DNA from: Euclidia mi
Taxonomy: Eukaryota > Arthropoda > Insecta > Lepidoptera > Erebidae
Assembly: GCA_944739405.2 (NCBI GenBank)
Contig: OX123182.2
Coordinates: forward strand, 69,443,183-69,507,182
Direction of reading: 5' to 3'
Length of the DNA stretch: 64,000 nucleotides
The notes beneath the pieces were generated by a model. The model saw nothing but the letters and a program-made list of their open reading frames with translations, had not been told where the DNA came from and did no database searches. Positions 11,000-22,437 of this stretch are shown here, piece by piece. Each line of letters opens with the position of its first letter. Position 1 is the stretch's first letter. The translations under genes were made by a program, and so were the position numbers.

Positions 11000-11540
11000 T
11001 AAATTATACCTGGATGTTTCTAAAGGAACAAAGGACTAAGTGAAGGTGTTTCGCACACATTTTTTCAGCTATCTTTTGTCGATTCACAAAACTGAATGCA
11101 CAACTGTTTCAGTACATGGGGCTCAATTTCCAATTCTCTTTACAAATAATTTTCCTCTCACAGAGTGGCCATCGAGCTCACACTGCTCACGTAATTTGCA
11201 GTGAGGTTGTCCTTAGTTATGCAACAGAACCATCAATCGGCCAATAGACTCTCGCAGTAATTCGAAAATAATGTTGAGACTCAAAAGTTATTTGATAAAA
11301 CTTACCTTGCCTCATTATGTGGCCTGCATTATGTCATAACGGTATTTATTATACGAGAACATGTAATCTGAATATAGAACAAAGAAACACTTGGTGATAG
11401 CGAGAGTTGCTTTTTACAAAATGAAATCTTTTACCTTGTGCCTTGTACAAATATACATAGATAACGCTTACTTCCTAGTGAGACGATGGTGGAAGTCTAT
11501 TTTTATTACGAGCTTGTATTTAACTTATATTCTAAGACTA

Positions 11541-13020
11541 ACTTATATTCTAAGAAGTCGACAATTGCTGACCTGAGGCAAAATTATTAAACTTGCAACG
11601 TTTTTTAGACGAACGAGAAGCAACTGCACGGTTATAACACTTACATTGATGTCTTGAGTGAGGGTAGTACTTTTCTAGTCGAGTCTCGCCGTACCATTTG
11701 TGCGGGCATCATCTCACTAGTATGTATTTTCCTTGCAGTAAATTCAGGAAAGAAGTCGAGGGTTTGAGGGTTGACCCTCACCATATGCACTTGGCACTAC
11801 AACTTTCCATCCTAGGTCAAAGAGCCAGAGGCCGTCCCAAGACAAGATGAAGAAATGAGGTATATGAAATAATGCTTGCTAACCGATGATATCGTTGAGG
11901 ACCCAATGAAAAGGAGGAAACTGTTACTGAAGACTGAACCCACTATCATATTATTGTAGGACTTCATTGTCATTGTAGGATACGTAGTCAAGCAGAGAGA
12001 TGCTTCACAATAAACCTACGTACAGTTCACACACGCTTTCACAGAATCATAATCTTATATCGGCCTACGTCGTTTAAAAAACTTGTGGATTGATGGCTAG
12101 GGAATTTAGTCCTGAAGTTACCAGGAGTCCTAGGAGTCATATGAATAAGATATGAGATTGAAAACATAACTTTCCCGAAATAAGGAAATTTTAACTGAAT
12201 GAAGCCCTCTTTGTCTTCACACTGGGCTCATTCTCTGCCTCTTGGCGTAGGTGGTGCGGATGTGGGTAACTACCCATTGAAAACCACCACGGTGTCCGCC
12301 AAAGTCTCGAAGCAGTACGGCTACAAACATACTTTGTCGCGAATCCGCTGTGACTGAATCAAACTTATCTTTCACAACCCTATACTTCTCAAAAACAAGT
12401 TTTTTCTATAATCTATGACTAATTTATAGACAAACGGATTGATAATTTTAATTACATATTTACATAACGAACCAATGATCAGTACACATAATAATTATCT
12501 TCATCATTTACGTGTAAAATATTAACGTCATTAACAAACCGCGATATGTGTTTACTTGATTTCATTTATTTGTTTTGGTATACATCGGATTATGGATAAA
12601 CTGGCAATAAGTCATTATTATTTTATACATTGGTAATGATCACTGCATTTGACAGAAATGTGAAAATGTCATTAAAGTTAATTACATTATCAAAATCAGA
12701 TTTCAGCTGACCTACAACTCCGTAACAAGCAGATTCTGAAACCTATAACTCTGAAAAGAGAGATCTGGCCATATATTTTTAGTAGGGAATCTTCATGGAG
12801 TGCCTCTGTCGAGAGAGGTGTGCCGAACTTCTACCGGTTAAGTCACTTCTATCTTCCACTCTTTGTCTATCCCTTATCTACCCAGCAATCACTGTTCCAC
12901 GACAAGGTGCAACCCATTCCTATTCAGAATAAGTCTCCATAAACCCAAATATTTCTCTTAGAATATTTCTCTAGCCTTTGAAACTTGAGCTAACCTCACA
13001 TTCAATTCACTTGACACTGC
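11541..13020. other. Unassigned stretch between repeats, one LINE-like remnant
   Basis: A short remnant at about 11,795-11,910 translates as RARGRPKTR followed by a DEVYEIMLANRW-like string, resembling a LINE C-terminal end with several changes. The rest is AT-rich and shows no gene, tRNA or clear repeat that I can support. Confidence 0.35.
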
Positions 13021-13026
13021 GTCGTC

Positions 13027-13150
13027 TTATGTTGTGGGTTAAATTCCCACACGGGACGACACTGTGTGATTCATCTATTGTTGTTTCGAGTCTGGATGTG
13101 CATTTTGTCCAGTTTTGTGTGTGTTGTAAAGTCCAGTGACACAGGATATA
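13027..13150 (+). mobile_element. SINE-C (tRNA-derived), partial
   Basis: It has a decayed box B (GTGGGTTAAATTCCCAC) and a body with ACACTGTGTGATTCAT, GTTTCGAGTCTGG and GTAAAGTCCAGTGACAC. The same family lies at 26,338 on the minus strand with a better head. The 5' head half is missing here. The following open frame to 13,374 is unrecognised and probably chance. Confidence 0.6.
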
Positions 13151-13428
13151 ATATGACTAAAGCGGCAGCTATATTTAAGAAAGTAAAGAAAATTTGCACC
13201 GCATGTAAAACAATCTTATATTACGGATTACACCCTATAATTTTAAAGCCATATTTGTTCCCCCCAAGTAATAAGCTTAGAAAACATTGTATCGAATCTG
13301 TTTATAACATAAAGTTGGATAATCGTTACAATGTACACTTCAGCGTTCTAGAACGTATCCTGTACTATTATTAGTCTACATCCGACAATAATGTTTAGCA
13401 AATATGGCTTATATAAGTTTACTACCTG

Positions 13429-13664
13429 CGAAGAAAGATTTTACTTATTTTTTTATTTATAGTCTCTCGCCTGTATCCCCGTAGGGCTAGGCAGAGGTGT
13501 AAATATAACACCCACATTTCGCCATGAATTTTTAGGTCCCACGTAATAGGGGGCGAGCCTATTGCCGTTACCGGACACATCACCAGACTCCGGGCTGCTA
13601 CTGAGTATTCGGAAAAACCCAGTAACACTTTTGCCCGACCCGGGAATCTAACCCGAAGAAAGAT
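13429..13664 (-). mobile_element. SINE-A, 5'-truncated, with target-site duplication
   Basis: It contains the body and tail of SINE-A but stops inside box B. It is flanked by an 11-bp direct repeat CGAAGAAAGAT (13,429-13,439 and 13,654-13,664). The 5' truncation plus duplication shows insertion by target-primed reverse transcription. Confidence 0.88.
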
Positions 13665-13692
13665 ACTTTACATTATTATTATAAAAAGAAAC

Positions 13693-13792
13693 GGTTGGAT
13701 GCGGGCGGCTCAAAATCGGTCTGTATGGAAAACCTTGGAAGAGGTCTATGTCCAGCAGTGGACGTCTCTAGGCTGACATGATGATGAAAGAA
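13693..13792 (+). mobile_element. LINE 3' tail (type T2)
   Basis: It contains GATGCGGGCGGCTCAAAA, then GAGGTCTATGTCCAGCAGTG and a terminal GCTGACATGATGATGA. A related minus-strand copy is at 45,455. The end GCTGA(TGA)n is also found on SINE-B and T1. Confidence 0.55.
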
Positions 13793-13981
13793 GGTAAACC
13801 CGACTGTTTAAAAATAATGAACTGCAAAGGGAAAAACAAGTATTACTAACTAAATACTTTAAGGTGCCGTATGCGGTGACAAACGTAGTTTCGGTAGACC
13901 TTTCTGTGCTAGTAGGTAAAAAAGTTATTGTTATATGTTTGTACCCTGCTTTTGACACAGTCGGGTAAAATTCTACATATT

Positions 13982-14261
13982 ATTTTCAAGAATCCGTGTG
14001 CCTGTGCGAATCCTTTCCGTGTGGTGACGGATTAAGAATACGGAATGTCACCACCCCATATCATCCCATGGATGTCGTAAGAGCCGACAGAGGGAGCATA
14101 TTATGCAGAGAACAGCACTGTAAGAGAAGGAAAACTTGATTCAAACCCTATACCAACCCGTTTGGCCAGCGTGGTATAGTAGGCCAATTCCTCCTTTCAA
14201 AGGAGAGGCCTAGTCCAGCAGTGGACTGTTAAAGGCTGATGATGATGATGATTTTCAAGAA
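13982..14261 (+). mobile_element. Short retroposon T1, with 11-bp target-site duplication
   Basis: An about 258-bp element with CCGTGTGGTGACGGATTAAG near its start and CAGCAGTGGACTGTTAAAGG plus (GAT)n at its end. It is flanked by ATTTTCAAGAA (13,982-13,992 and 14,251-14,261). Other copies: 21,579 (minus), 46,625, a 3'-truncated copy at 47,561, and a diverged one at 30,885. No protein is encoded. Copies share nearly the same 5' region, so this is a discrete element rather than random LINE truncations. Confidence 0.85.
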
Positions 14262-14368
14262 ACGAATAGAAAGCCTGTTGCTGCCTTAAGAGGTCCTCTT
14301 TGGTAAATCATTATGATATCCATCATATTTGATTCACGAAAATAAAGTACATATTTTTATAATGCAGT

Positions 14369-14419
14369 ACATAAGAACTTATTTTTGTGAAGATTCATCA
14401 CAAAAATAAGTACTTATGT
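14369..14419. repeat. Fold-back, 22-nt arms, one mismatch
   Basis: Arms 14,369-14,390 and 14,398-14,419 are reverse complements except for one base and are separated by AGATTCA. Confidence 0.93.
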
Positions 14420-14544
14420 GAAAGCAAAAGGAATACAAACTATGCATCGACCAGCATGATCTATTCGTCCACCTTCATGTCGTATTCATCCAGCGGAATG
14501 ACCTATACATCTACTTTCATGATACTAACGTGATAAATTTAAAG

Positions 14545-15325
14545 AAGATATATTGACAGTTGCATCGCAATATATATATGCTAACTTAATGTACATTAAG
14601 AAAAACTTAAATCTATACCGCAAAAATAGTAATTTGCACAAAGTGAACACAAGAAATAAGCATAAACTAGTGGGAACTAACTACCGTTTACATAAAGTTC
14701 ATAACTTATTTGCGGGGATTGGTATACGATTTTTCAACAAATTGCGTCTTGAAATAATGAATTTACCCATGCACAAATATAAACGAACAATTAGGAACTT
14801 TCCTTTACAGAGGGTTTATTACACTATCAAAGAATTTTTAAAAGATAAGACAGCATGGGGATACGCTTAAGCTTGTTTAACTCACGATTATTTTCTTTCC
14901 TGACCATTTAGTATAATTGTTATATAAATTTGTTAAATTCTCGTTTTGATAAGTAACATGTTAAGTGGAGGTGCCACGTGAACACAAGATTTTGCAGGAT
15001 TTGGATATTTTTATGACTAGTTGAATGTTGTTTAACATTATTTATCCATTCATTCATGTTTTATTATTGTAGAATTCGCATATTTTGTTTTATATTTTTT
15101 CTTTCATTTATTTCCAATCAGTGACGCAAAATGTTTTGGCTGTGTCAGCAATCATGGTACCACAAATTGTAAAATTAAGATTCTGTTTTTAAAAGAGTGA
15201 TATGAGTTTCTTCCAGGCTCTTCTCATAGCCCTACCGTCCCAAACCTGGTTGTAAAAAAAAAATGAATTGACGTTCATAAGTGGTGCTTTTGTAATCTGT
15301 ATGAATAAATGAGTTTGAATTTGAA
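14545..15325 (+). pseudogene. CR1/Jockey-type LINE, ORF2 C-terminus and 3' UTR (5'-truncated)
   Basis: The frame 14,553-14,870 gives VASQYIYANLMYIKKN, then a basic stretch and IRFFNKLRLEIMNLPM, ending in YYTIKEFLKDKTAW. This is the conserved C-terminal end of CR1/Jockey-group LINE proteins (YIYE.. and FKNxL..YYTIxEF-like). Reverse transcriptase motifs are absent. The 3' UTR runs to a GTTTGAATTTGAA tail at 15,305-15,325. It is one of several dead LINE 3' ends here and has no host function. Confidence 0.7.
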
Positions 15326-16082
15326 CTACTTTTAAAGAACACCCAAAACATCACACTGTACAAGCTAAGCTTTTAATCCTGCCGTCTTCTGTAAGTTAGA
15401 AGTACTTTCATAATAAATTCTGATCGAGGTCAATACCCAACTTTATACCAAGGGTTGCTTTCGAATGAATAATTTATTAATTCGCTGCATAATTTATAAT
15501 TAACCGTTAATGTAAAAAGACAACAAAGTTAAACTGGAGCGCTCGGCGGACATTGATTCTGGCTTAACACTCTGGTTTTTGTTTAGATTTACGTAACCGA
15601 TGTAATTCATTTATGAGAAGAAGGCTGAGATTAATATTTACTTCAACATTTTTAATTGGTATTACAGTACTATTAAATGGTCCCAAGATCATCTTATAGT
15701 ATGTGCTAATACAAACGGTAAACTCCATAGTTAATAATAGAGCGTTCGCATTACACACTATCAGATGATTAGCTCCTATAATTTTGTACAGAGTAATTAA
15801 ACCATTTCAGTTCAGTACACTGAATGGATAGTTGTGATAAAGAACAACCTAATGACAACAAGAATTCATTAGTATGTTTATCAAATGCCAAGCGCCAAGC
15901 TAAGTCCCTTCCTATTTACTATTTTGTTCCTTTTCTCACCTTCGGCTTTTTATTTCGGTGGTCCTGTTCTTTCTGTAATGCTTAGAAAATGCAGGCAAAT
16001 AACGAACCTCGGTTACCACCTATCATCGGATTGGATATTCTAACTACGTATTTCTTGTTACATATGTGATATGCACAACTGA
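15326..16082. other. No gene seen
   Basis: AT-rich DNA with no open frame over about 65 codons that resembles a protein family, and no repeat family that I recognise. Confidence 0.4.
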
Positions 16083-16345
16083 AAGCCTAGTGTAGAGACC
16101 GACAGACTTCTACGCAGAGAGTCTCGGGTTTAAATCCACGATGCGCACCAAAGACTTTTCGCAGTTATGTGCGGATTAAATTATTAATTATCGCTTTCTA
16201 ACCGGTGAAGGAAAACATCGCGAGATGTCATGAGAAGTCTGCCGACCCGCACTTAACCGGCGTGGTGGACTGCCTTACCTTTCTCATTATGAGCACAGGC
16301 AGTGACGAGCAGTGCGACACTTAACATACAGAGGAGATGATGATG
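16083..16345 (+). mobile_element. SINE-B (tRNA-derived)
   Basis: The head AAGCCTAGTGTAGAGACCGA and a box-B-like CGGGTTTAAATCCACG are followed by the body TTTTCGCAGTTATGTGCGGA and the tail GGCGTGGTGGACTGCC, ending in GATGATGATGG. The full partner is at 23,232. Transcribed by RNA polymerase III when active. Confidence 0.75.
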
Positions 16346-17051
16346 GTGTATTCGATTACAGACACCAATGGACAATGGACAGCCGCGACACCAGAGAAGT
16401 CACAAGTGTCCTGCAGGCCAGGATTTATTAATTTTATATTGCTATAATATTTATCTTTTTCAACAATAAAAGCAATAATGCAAAATAGCAATCACTAAAT
16501 GAATTTAAAAAAATCAGGGTATATTAATATTTTATTTACTTTTACACACATCACAAGGGATAGGCTAGCGCTGTCTACATTTATGTACAATTAATTACAA
16601 AACCATAATTAGATATGGTTTACTATTGAGTGAATTGAATATTTATCCATTTGATACTAACTGCGTTTAAGATGAAAACGCCAGAAATATTGATTGCACG
16701 ATATGAAACGTGTAAAATAATATATAGTGTTTGAATGTTCGACGTTTTTTTAAGCTGTCAAAACGTTTATTTACTTTAAACCAAATAAAATACAATTCAT
16801 CTTAAGTAAGTAATATCGCTACACATACAGATTCAAGATTCACTGTTTTATAATCTATACCTACATATTATAAAGGCGTAGTTAACGTTTGTTAGCTTAT
16901 TTACTGAGGCGAATCACAAACCATAAAATATGCTTTGATATTAAGAAGCAGAGAAGTAAACATAAATATAAACCAATCTGATAAATTTCGAAATAATAGT
17001 TTACATGGGATGAGATATAATTGATATTTTCCAAATAATAAAATCTTCTAA
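16346..17051. other. No gene seen
   Basis: AT-rich stretch without a supportable coding, RNA or repeat feature. Confidence 0.4.
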
Positions 17052-17429
17052 AATAATAAGTTTAAAAACTATAACCCGACTACGTAAAAAAGGTGGTCTA
17101 AATAGGACGAAACAAGGAAATTGGTAATTCAGATATAAATCCAGAATAGTATAAATACATACATGCACAAGCTAGAGCCGTGGTCGCACCTATTGTATAC
17201 TAGTGTACCTACATGTAGTTAAATAGTTTCCTGCTATGTTTGTTTAATTCAGGTATGTATTCCTGGCCTTGGGCCTCAGGTATAAATTGGGTGCGACCAC
17301 GGCTCTAGCTAGTGCATGTATATATTTATAACTATTCTGGATCTATATCTGAATTACCTGTTTCCTTGTTTCGTCCTTTTTAGACCCCTTTTTTTATGTT
17401 GTCGGGTTATAGTTTTTAAACTTATTTTT
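17052..17429. mobile_element. Fold-back MITE-like DNA element with about 139-bp inverted arms
   Basis: Arms 17,052-17,190 and 17,290-17,429 are near-perfect reverse complements. The outer ends read AAGTTTAAAAACTATAACCC and the inner ends AGAGCCGTGGTCGCACC. About 99 bases separate them. There is no coding potential beyond chance, so this looks like a non-autonomous DNA transposon. Superfamily and target duplication could not be settled. Confidence 0.75.
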
Positions 17430-17544
17430 TTATTTAATTCTTTTCCGTATCCCTGTGGGGATACTGGAATATTTAGATTGTCACATTCAAAGGAAGAAAG
17501 ACAGTAAATTGGTAACTCAAAGCGTCTGAACCGCGCAAACTGTA

Positions 17545-17727
17545 AGTAATTTTTTTATTTTTATTTATAATCTCACGCCTGTATCCTCTTAGGGTTAGGC
17601 AGAGGTGTAAATATTACACACATATTTTGCTATGAATTTTTAGGTCTCACGTAATAGGGGGCGAGCCTATTGCCGTTACCGGGCACATCAGCAGACTCCG
17701 GGCTGCTACTGAGTATTCGGAAAAACC
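17545..17727 (-). mobile_element. SINE-A, truncated at its 5' side
   Basis: Body and tail match SINE-A (GTCTCACGTAATAGGGGGCG, GGGCTGCTACTGAGTATTCG on the plus strand). The tRNA head is missing. The break is joined directly to a short fold-back and a LINE fragment. Confidence 0.75.
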
Positions 17728-17763
17728 GTATCGTCCAATATAGGTACCATGTTGGACGATACG
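17727..17763. repeat. Fold-back at a SINE/LINE junction, 12-nt arms
   Basis: CGTATCGTCCAA (17,727-17,738) is the reverse complement of 17,752-17,763 with 13 nt between. The right arm belongs to the LINE, whose intact counterpart is at about 52,785; the left arm is an inverted copy. Confidence 0.85.
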
Positions 17764-18510
17764 ACCTTTCGCTTCGCTATTTGCCTCCGTTTAGGTGCGT
17801 CATGTGTCTCTCCGCATCGTTGTCACTGTGGAGAGGTTGTCGATAGCCTTGGTCACCGTAGCCTGTCATGCAGCAGGAGGGCGGGTCGTATTTCACGACA
17901 CGCCAACCTCAATGACATACTGCGCCGTGCTCTTGCCACCGCTGGCGTACCAGCCCAAATTGAACCTCAAGGCTTGGCACGCGACGATGGCAAAAGACCA
18001 GACGGTATGTCGTTACTGCCGTGGAAGCTGGGTAGGCCTTTGGTATGGAACGCAACATTTGTCGATACCCTTGCGCCATCTCATCTTCCCAGCACAGCAG
18101 GTTGTACGGGCGCTGCTGCTGCTACAGCGGAGACCCTCAAACGGCGCAAATATGTAAATCTAATAGGAGATTATGTATTTGAGCCGTTTGGGGTCGAAAC
18201 ATTGGGCCATGGGGTCCAAGTGCGCGATCACTTTTTTGAGATCTCGCAAAGAGACTCATAGACGCCTCGCGTGACCAGAGGGCTGGTACGTATTTGGCTC
18301 AAAAAATAAGTATAGCCATACATCGAGGCAATGCTGCCAGTCTTCTGGGCACGCTTCCAATTGACTGCGATGCGGATGAGTTTCTTGACGCCTTCTAAAT
18401 TTTAATTTCTAAGATTTTGAATTTTCACTTCTTGCATATATTAATTAGTTTTTTTTTATTATTTTAAGAGTTAATTTAGTTCTTTTGTAATTTAAATAAT
18501 TATTGGATAT
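17739..18510 (+). pseudogene. Non-LTR retrotransposon, protein C-terminus and 3' UTR (copy 1)
   Basis: The frame from 17,749 encodes a Cys-His motif CHC-x8-H-x4-C, the CX1-3CX7-8HX4C knuckle found after the reverse transcriptase in many LINEs. Then come LNDILRRALATAGVPAQ, RPDGMSLLPWK, and RKYVNLIGDYVFEPFGVE. A frameshift near 18,250 breaks the last about 50 residues, which resume as DASRDQRAGTYLAQK and end with a TAA at 18,396-18,398. A 3' UTR shared with copy 2 (51,890-53,535) follows to about 18,510. The same frameshift is in both copies, so it was inherited. The clade is not certain. Confidence 0.75.
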
Positions 18511-19789
18511 TGTGTGTTTAATTTTCATGAAGAATAAAATCTTTGCATGAAAATGGGTGTACAAAGGATAATACAATATTACTCTTTCCATTTGGCTGTA
18601 TTCAACCTCATCAGGTGTGAAATGACAAAAACATCGACGGAATCATAGACTATATTGTCGACGGAATCATAGATCAAAACTGGACTGAGGCTCACATATC
18701 ATAAATAACAGTTGTTTTTTTTTTTCATCGGTAACGTTAAGAATGATTCAGCCTAATTTTTCCTAGTAGGAAATATCCATTTTACTATTTTAAGTTAAGA
18801 AAATTTCTAAAATAAAACAAACTGTTAACGAAGTTCCTGGAAACACAAGCTTCGCAATCGTTCACAATTTATGGACTGCAACCACTTTTTGAGTCCTGTC
18901 TCACTTTTTGGAAACATAGGAATACTGACGTCCTTTCGTCTACTAGCACATGGCGCAACACAGCACTTGTTGTATATGTTGATATCACAGCTTCAGAAAT
19001 TGAGAGGATAAGTTACGGAAATAAATAAACGCAAAACTTCACTCGATCAACTTTGTTGAAAGGAATGTTGCTGTTTACAAAACTGTCATAATTGTCAAAA
19101 CTTTGACAAATTGACAGATTAGCAAACATGGCGATAGGTTCCAGGGGTTCAGGGCGGGAGGTAGGTAACTGTCAAATAAGATATGTGAGTCCCATAGACT
19201 AAGGTTGAAATATTTTGTATGAAAATTACCTGCCGTGGACGGAATAAAATAGCATTATAAAATTAAAAAAGAAACTTTAGCATAGATAATAAATAGCTCG
19301 GTAAAAAATACTAATTGATTTTCTGGGTTATCCTCAAAACATGACCACATTATTCATTCATTATTTTACTTGTGTATTTGTTTGTGCTTCCCATCTTTCA
19401 CGTCGCAAAGAAGCGATGTACCTAAGTTATGGTATGATTATTGGGTACGGAGATAGTTAGGACACCCCACATGGACGGAGCCGCGGGCGTAGACACCTAG
19501 CCACGGCCGAAGTCTGAAGAAGTAGTTAATAATATCATTGAAATTCATTACCTAATGTAGATCTACTATTCCAATCCAATTATTTAAATTACTATACCAG
19601 TACATAAGCGCAACAACCGCAAGATAAAACAATCAGTAGAATATAACTTCACCCGTGAACATCAGTGACAGTGTTAGGTCAATTACTAACCACATCGCAA
19701 TCCGGTTCACCGAGTATTATGAAACCAACAACAAGCAACATTTTAGTATGATCATTATTATTTAGCGGGTCTTAGTCGCGATAATTTAC
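18511..19789. other. Mostly unassigned; weak first-exon candidate
   Basis: A duplicated TCGACGGAATCATAGA occurs at 18,630-18,680. At about 19,128 ATGGCGATAGGTTCCAGG runs into a donor-like GGGAGGTAGGT, but no partner exon is seen. I cannot support a gene here. Confidence 0.25.
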
Positions 19790-20587
19790 TCATTCAAGGC
19801 ACAAATACCTCTGTTATTCTCCTACGTTTTTACCAGCTTGCAACGGTCGTGGTCGCGGAGGGACTAATGTCAGCTCAGCACCGTTCTTGTGAAGCGAGGG
19901 TTTCGGCAGCTACCCTAACTCGTTTTATATTTTTGATATTTTTTATTCTATCCGCACTGTCGGTACTTCGACAAACTACACTTATGACGTCTACACACTG
20001 ATGAGTTGTGTTACTGCGGCGTTGTTTGCATTTGTTGATGACTGGGTTCTAAGTGGGCGATAGTCTGTATCCGTCCTCCCGGTTGAAATTTGTATGTTTT
20101 TTTTTATTTCAACCGCTTCACGCACTATCCTGGAGTAATAGTGACGATCGGTGGATAAGACTTGTAGTTGATGTAATAATTGTTAATGTTCTATCAAGTG
20201 GTTTGGTCCAGATTGCACCAAATGCTCAGCTATGGCAGATTTATTAATTTGTCGATTTTTTACAGCTGCGATATGTTCCTTGATCCTTTCAGCGATCGTT
20301 CGTTTGGTCTGTCCGATATAGGAACTACCACAACTGCAATCGACCTTGTAGACGCCTGGTGATTTTAGAGGAATAACGTTCTTTGGGGTACGCAGATTGT
20401 GTGCTACCTTGGAAAGCGGACTATATACAGACTTGATGGAGTATTTTACTGTTCCAACTTTGTCCGTCACTCTCTTGATATAAGGCATGTAAGCTTGCAC
20501 TCTGCTTACTTCAGGTTTGCGGTCCTTACTCTTCCGACGGGGTATCTCCTTTTTGTATCCATTGCATTTTAGTATGATAGCATTCAT
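19790..20587 (-). pseudogene. Penelope-like element, GIY-YIG endonuclease fragment
   Basis: The minus frame 20,587-20,183 has PYIKRVTDKVGTVK, then GVYKVDCSCGSSYIGQTKRT and IAERIKEH. This is the GIY-YIG endonuclease of Penelope-like retroelements, with the CxC zinc-binding insertion, the YIG tyrosine and the catalytic Arg. The frame breaks after NHLIEH; a continuation in another frame (SRIVREAVEIKKN) reaches about 20,080. A non-coding terminal part with GGTCGTGGTCGCGGAGG (plus) at 19,845-19,865 follows. The reverse transcriptase is missing. Related pieces are at 38,454, 40,822, 45,235 and 59,931. Confidence 0.85.
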
Positions 20588-21059
20588 CTCATTGTGGCTT
20601 CAGCGCAATCCCGCTCTCATATAAAGTTGTAATGACCAACGTTATTCTAACAAATTGCTTATTAAATATATGAGTATATTTTGTTCTACTCATTGTCCGA
20701 GGTTTCCCACGGGTGTCGTCGACAACTAAGGGATATACGAATACTTGTGTAACCTTTTGGTAATAGGGTGTGTGTCTATGGTATCGTGTAGGTAGGTCAG
20801 GTTCAAATGACTTGTGTCAAAATGGTCCATCCCAAAATGATTAAACCCTTTGAGATTAAAAAAAGTTTCTAGATCGATACCCTTATATGTTCGTTACTAA
20901 TGCTGTTTCTTAAGATTTTTAAGAATTATTACGCATTATTTATTCAAGCTAGTACCTAATCTAATCGAGCATATCCAGTTGATAGCCTTACTTGAACTTG
21001 TTAAACGATAACAGACGTAAAAATTCAATAAAACCAAAAGTTTGATTAACTAAATACCA
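20588..21059. other. No gene seen
   Basis: No supportable feature; probably flanking DNA or an unrecognised LINE 5' UTR. Confidence 0.3.
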
Positions 21060-21080
21060 ATCTTTCTGCGATTCTGTCCC

Positions 21081-21146
21081 AAAACCAGGAAATGCAAAAA
21101 TCTATCGCTGCTAAAGCAGCGATAGATTTTTGCATTTCCTGGTTTT
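21081..21146. repeat. Fold-back, 32-nt perfect arms with a 2-nt spacer
   Basis: Arms 21,081-21,112 and 21,115-21,146 are perfect reverse complements around AA. The left arm continues the LINE ORF1 coding sequence, so the right arm is an inverted copy pasted into the gene. Confidence 0.97.
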
Positions 21147-21421
21147 CCTGGTTACTCAACAACACCAAGATCTCCAAGATCTCAAAGAAAGTTGATTATA
21201 TTGAAAAGGAAAACAAAGAACACAAATCCCGAATCATCTCACTCGAAAATCTGCTGGATCAACACGAAAAGAAATCTGGCTGTACTGCAACTGAAATACG
21301 CAATATTCCTAAGCAGGATACCGAGAACAAGAAGAAACTCTTCGGCCTTATGCAAAAAAATGGTTCGACACTAGGATTAGAAGATTCGCTTCAGGAGTCT
21401 GAGATTCGAGATATCTACAAA

Positions 21422-21464
21422 ACTAAATCGGAGGCTTTAGTACTACTAAAGCATCCGATTTAGT
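21422..21464. repeat. Fold-back, 21-nt arms with a 1-nt spacer, one mismatch
   Basis: Arms 21,422-21,442 and 21,444-21,464 pair except for one base. It lies in the same LINE ORF1 about 300 bp after the previous fold-back and terminates the frame. Confidence 0.95.
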
Positions 21465-21568
21465 ACACTAAACGAAATCCACTAGGATTTTACCACAATA
21501 ACCCGTAAAGAATCAGTTATATCCAAAACTACAGCATACAACAAATCTAGAAGCAGAAACAATGAGCC

Positions 21569-21844
21569 TAGGCTGAATCATCATCATCATCATCAGCCTT
21601 TAACAGTCCACTGCTGGACTAGGCTTCTCCTTTGAAAGGAGGAATTGGCCTGCTATACCACGCTAGCCAAACGGGTTGGTATAGGGTTTGTATCAAGTTT
21701 TCCATCTCTTACAGTGCTGTTCTCTGCATAATATGCTCCCACTGTCAGCTCTTACGACACCCATGGGATGATATGGGGTGGTGACATTCCGTATTCTTAA
21801 TCCGTCACCACACGGAATAATTCGTCAACACACGTAGGCTGAAT
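21569..21844 (-). mobile_element. Short retroposon T1, inserted in LINE ORF1, 10-bp TSD
   Basis: The minus-strand T1 element (21,579-21,834) is flanked by TAGGCTGAAT at 21,569-21,578 and 21,835-21,844. Removing it and one repeat rejoins the ORF1 reading frame. It ends with the (GAT)n tail next to the left repeat, the expected orientation for target-primed insertion. Confidence 0.9.
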
Positions 21845-22437
21845 ACGGCACAAATAAACCTTCCAGGCGAAACAAAGCCGATATTTGTATCGGAATACTT
21901 ATCCAGCAAAATCAGAAAATTATTCTACCTTGCCCGTTTATCAGTCAAGAATAAAAAAATAGCTGCTTCTTGGATTTCTTATGGCAAGTTATACGTCAGG
22001 AAAGACGACAATTCGAAGCCTGAATAAGTAGAATCAGAGACCGAGCTAAACAAAATTACCATGTGACTAGATAAGCTGAAGTGTAATGTCTTGTATCTAC
22101 CTAGATTTTATAAGTTCATATCATTATTCTATTTCTTAATATTATAACTGATTTTGTCTTTATTGTGGAGCTCTTTAAGTATTCAATCTACAACATTCAC
22201 ACAGTTATACACACACCTACCACAACGTCTACACAACAACCTATACACACCATCAGAGCGTCAATGAATACCATACCTTTTCAAAGATAGTAATGCCAAA
22301 TTCTTAACGCGTAATTTGAGTCACATATATGTGCTGGTTGCTTTGAGAGAAGAGTCTATTCCGAATCCAACTTTAAATCTAAATACCCAAAATTTGTCAC
22401 GTTTACAGCGTGACATAATCTTTATCTCTCATTTAAA

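Larger units (their letters stand above)
3300..11540. repeat. Segmental duplication, copy A (direct partner of 27,370-43,095)
   Basis: Long collinear similarity links this block to 27,370-43,095 in the same orientation. Matched anchors: 3,306 with 27,374; 3,590 with 27,720; 4,780 with 28,940; 5,794 with 29,715; 6,590 with 30,238; 6,970 with 34,470; 8,586 with 36,095; 9,800 with 38,390; 9,850 with 39,990; 10,750 with 42,535; 11,390 with 42,950. By eye I count 4 mismatches in about 148 bases at 8,586 and 4 in 83 at 3,330. Copy A has its own insertions: a SINE at 6,291, a Helitron-like element at 9,426 and an approximately 490-bp block at 4,858. No intact gene is recognised in it. Confidence 0.92.
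21060..22026 (+). pseudogene. CR1-like LINE ORF1 (broken by two fold-backs and one insertion)
   Basis: Recognisable pieces of one ORF1 lie in order: ILSQNQEMQKSIAA (before a fold-back), a coiled-coil region SKISKKVDYIEKENKEHK with RIISLENLLDQHEKK, VEIRNIP-like EIRNIPKQ (21,290), and after an inserted T1 element, LNTAQINLPGE, IFVSEYLSSKIRKL and IAASWISYGKLYVRKDD. ORF1 proteins of this type bind RNA and chaperone LINE nucleic acid. Stops and fold-backs make it non-functional. ORF2 follows at 22,438, giving the normal ORF1-ORF2 order of one element. Confidence 0.78.

Noticed and set aside
17795..18157. 120-codon open frame, also at 52,830-53,192
   Set aside because: It is an alternative frame of the LINE C-terminus; the Cys-His knuckle and conserved end are in the other frame.
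19995..20015. CTGATGAG, a hammerhead-ribozyme-like string near the Penelope fragment
   Set aside because: No GAAA partner with a stem II lies at the right distance on that strand.
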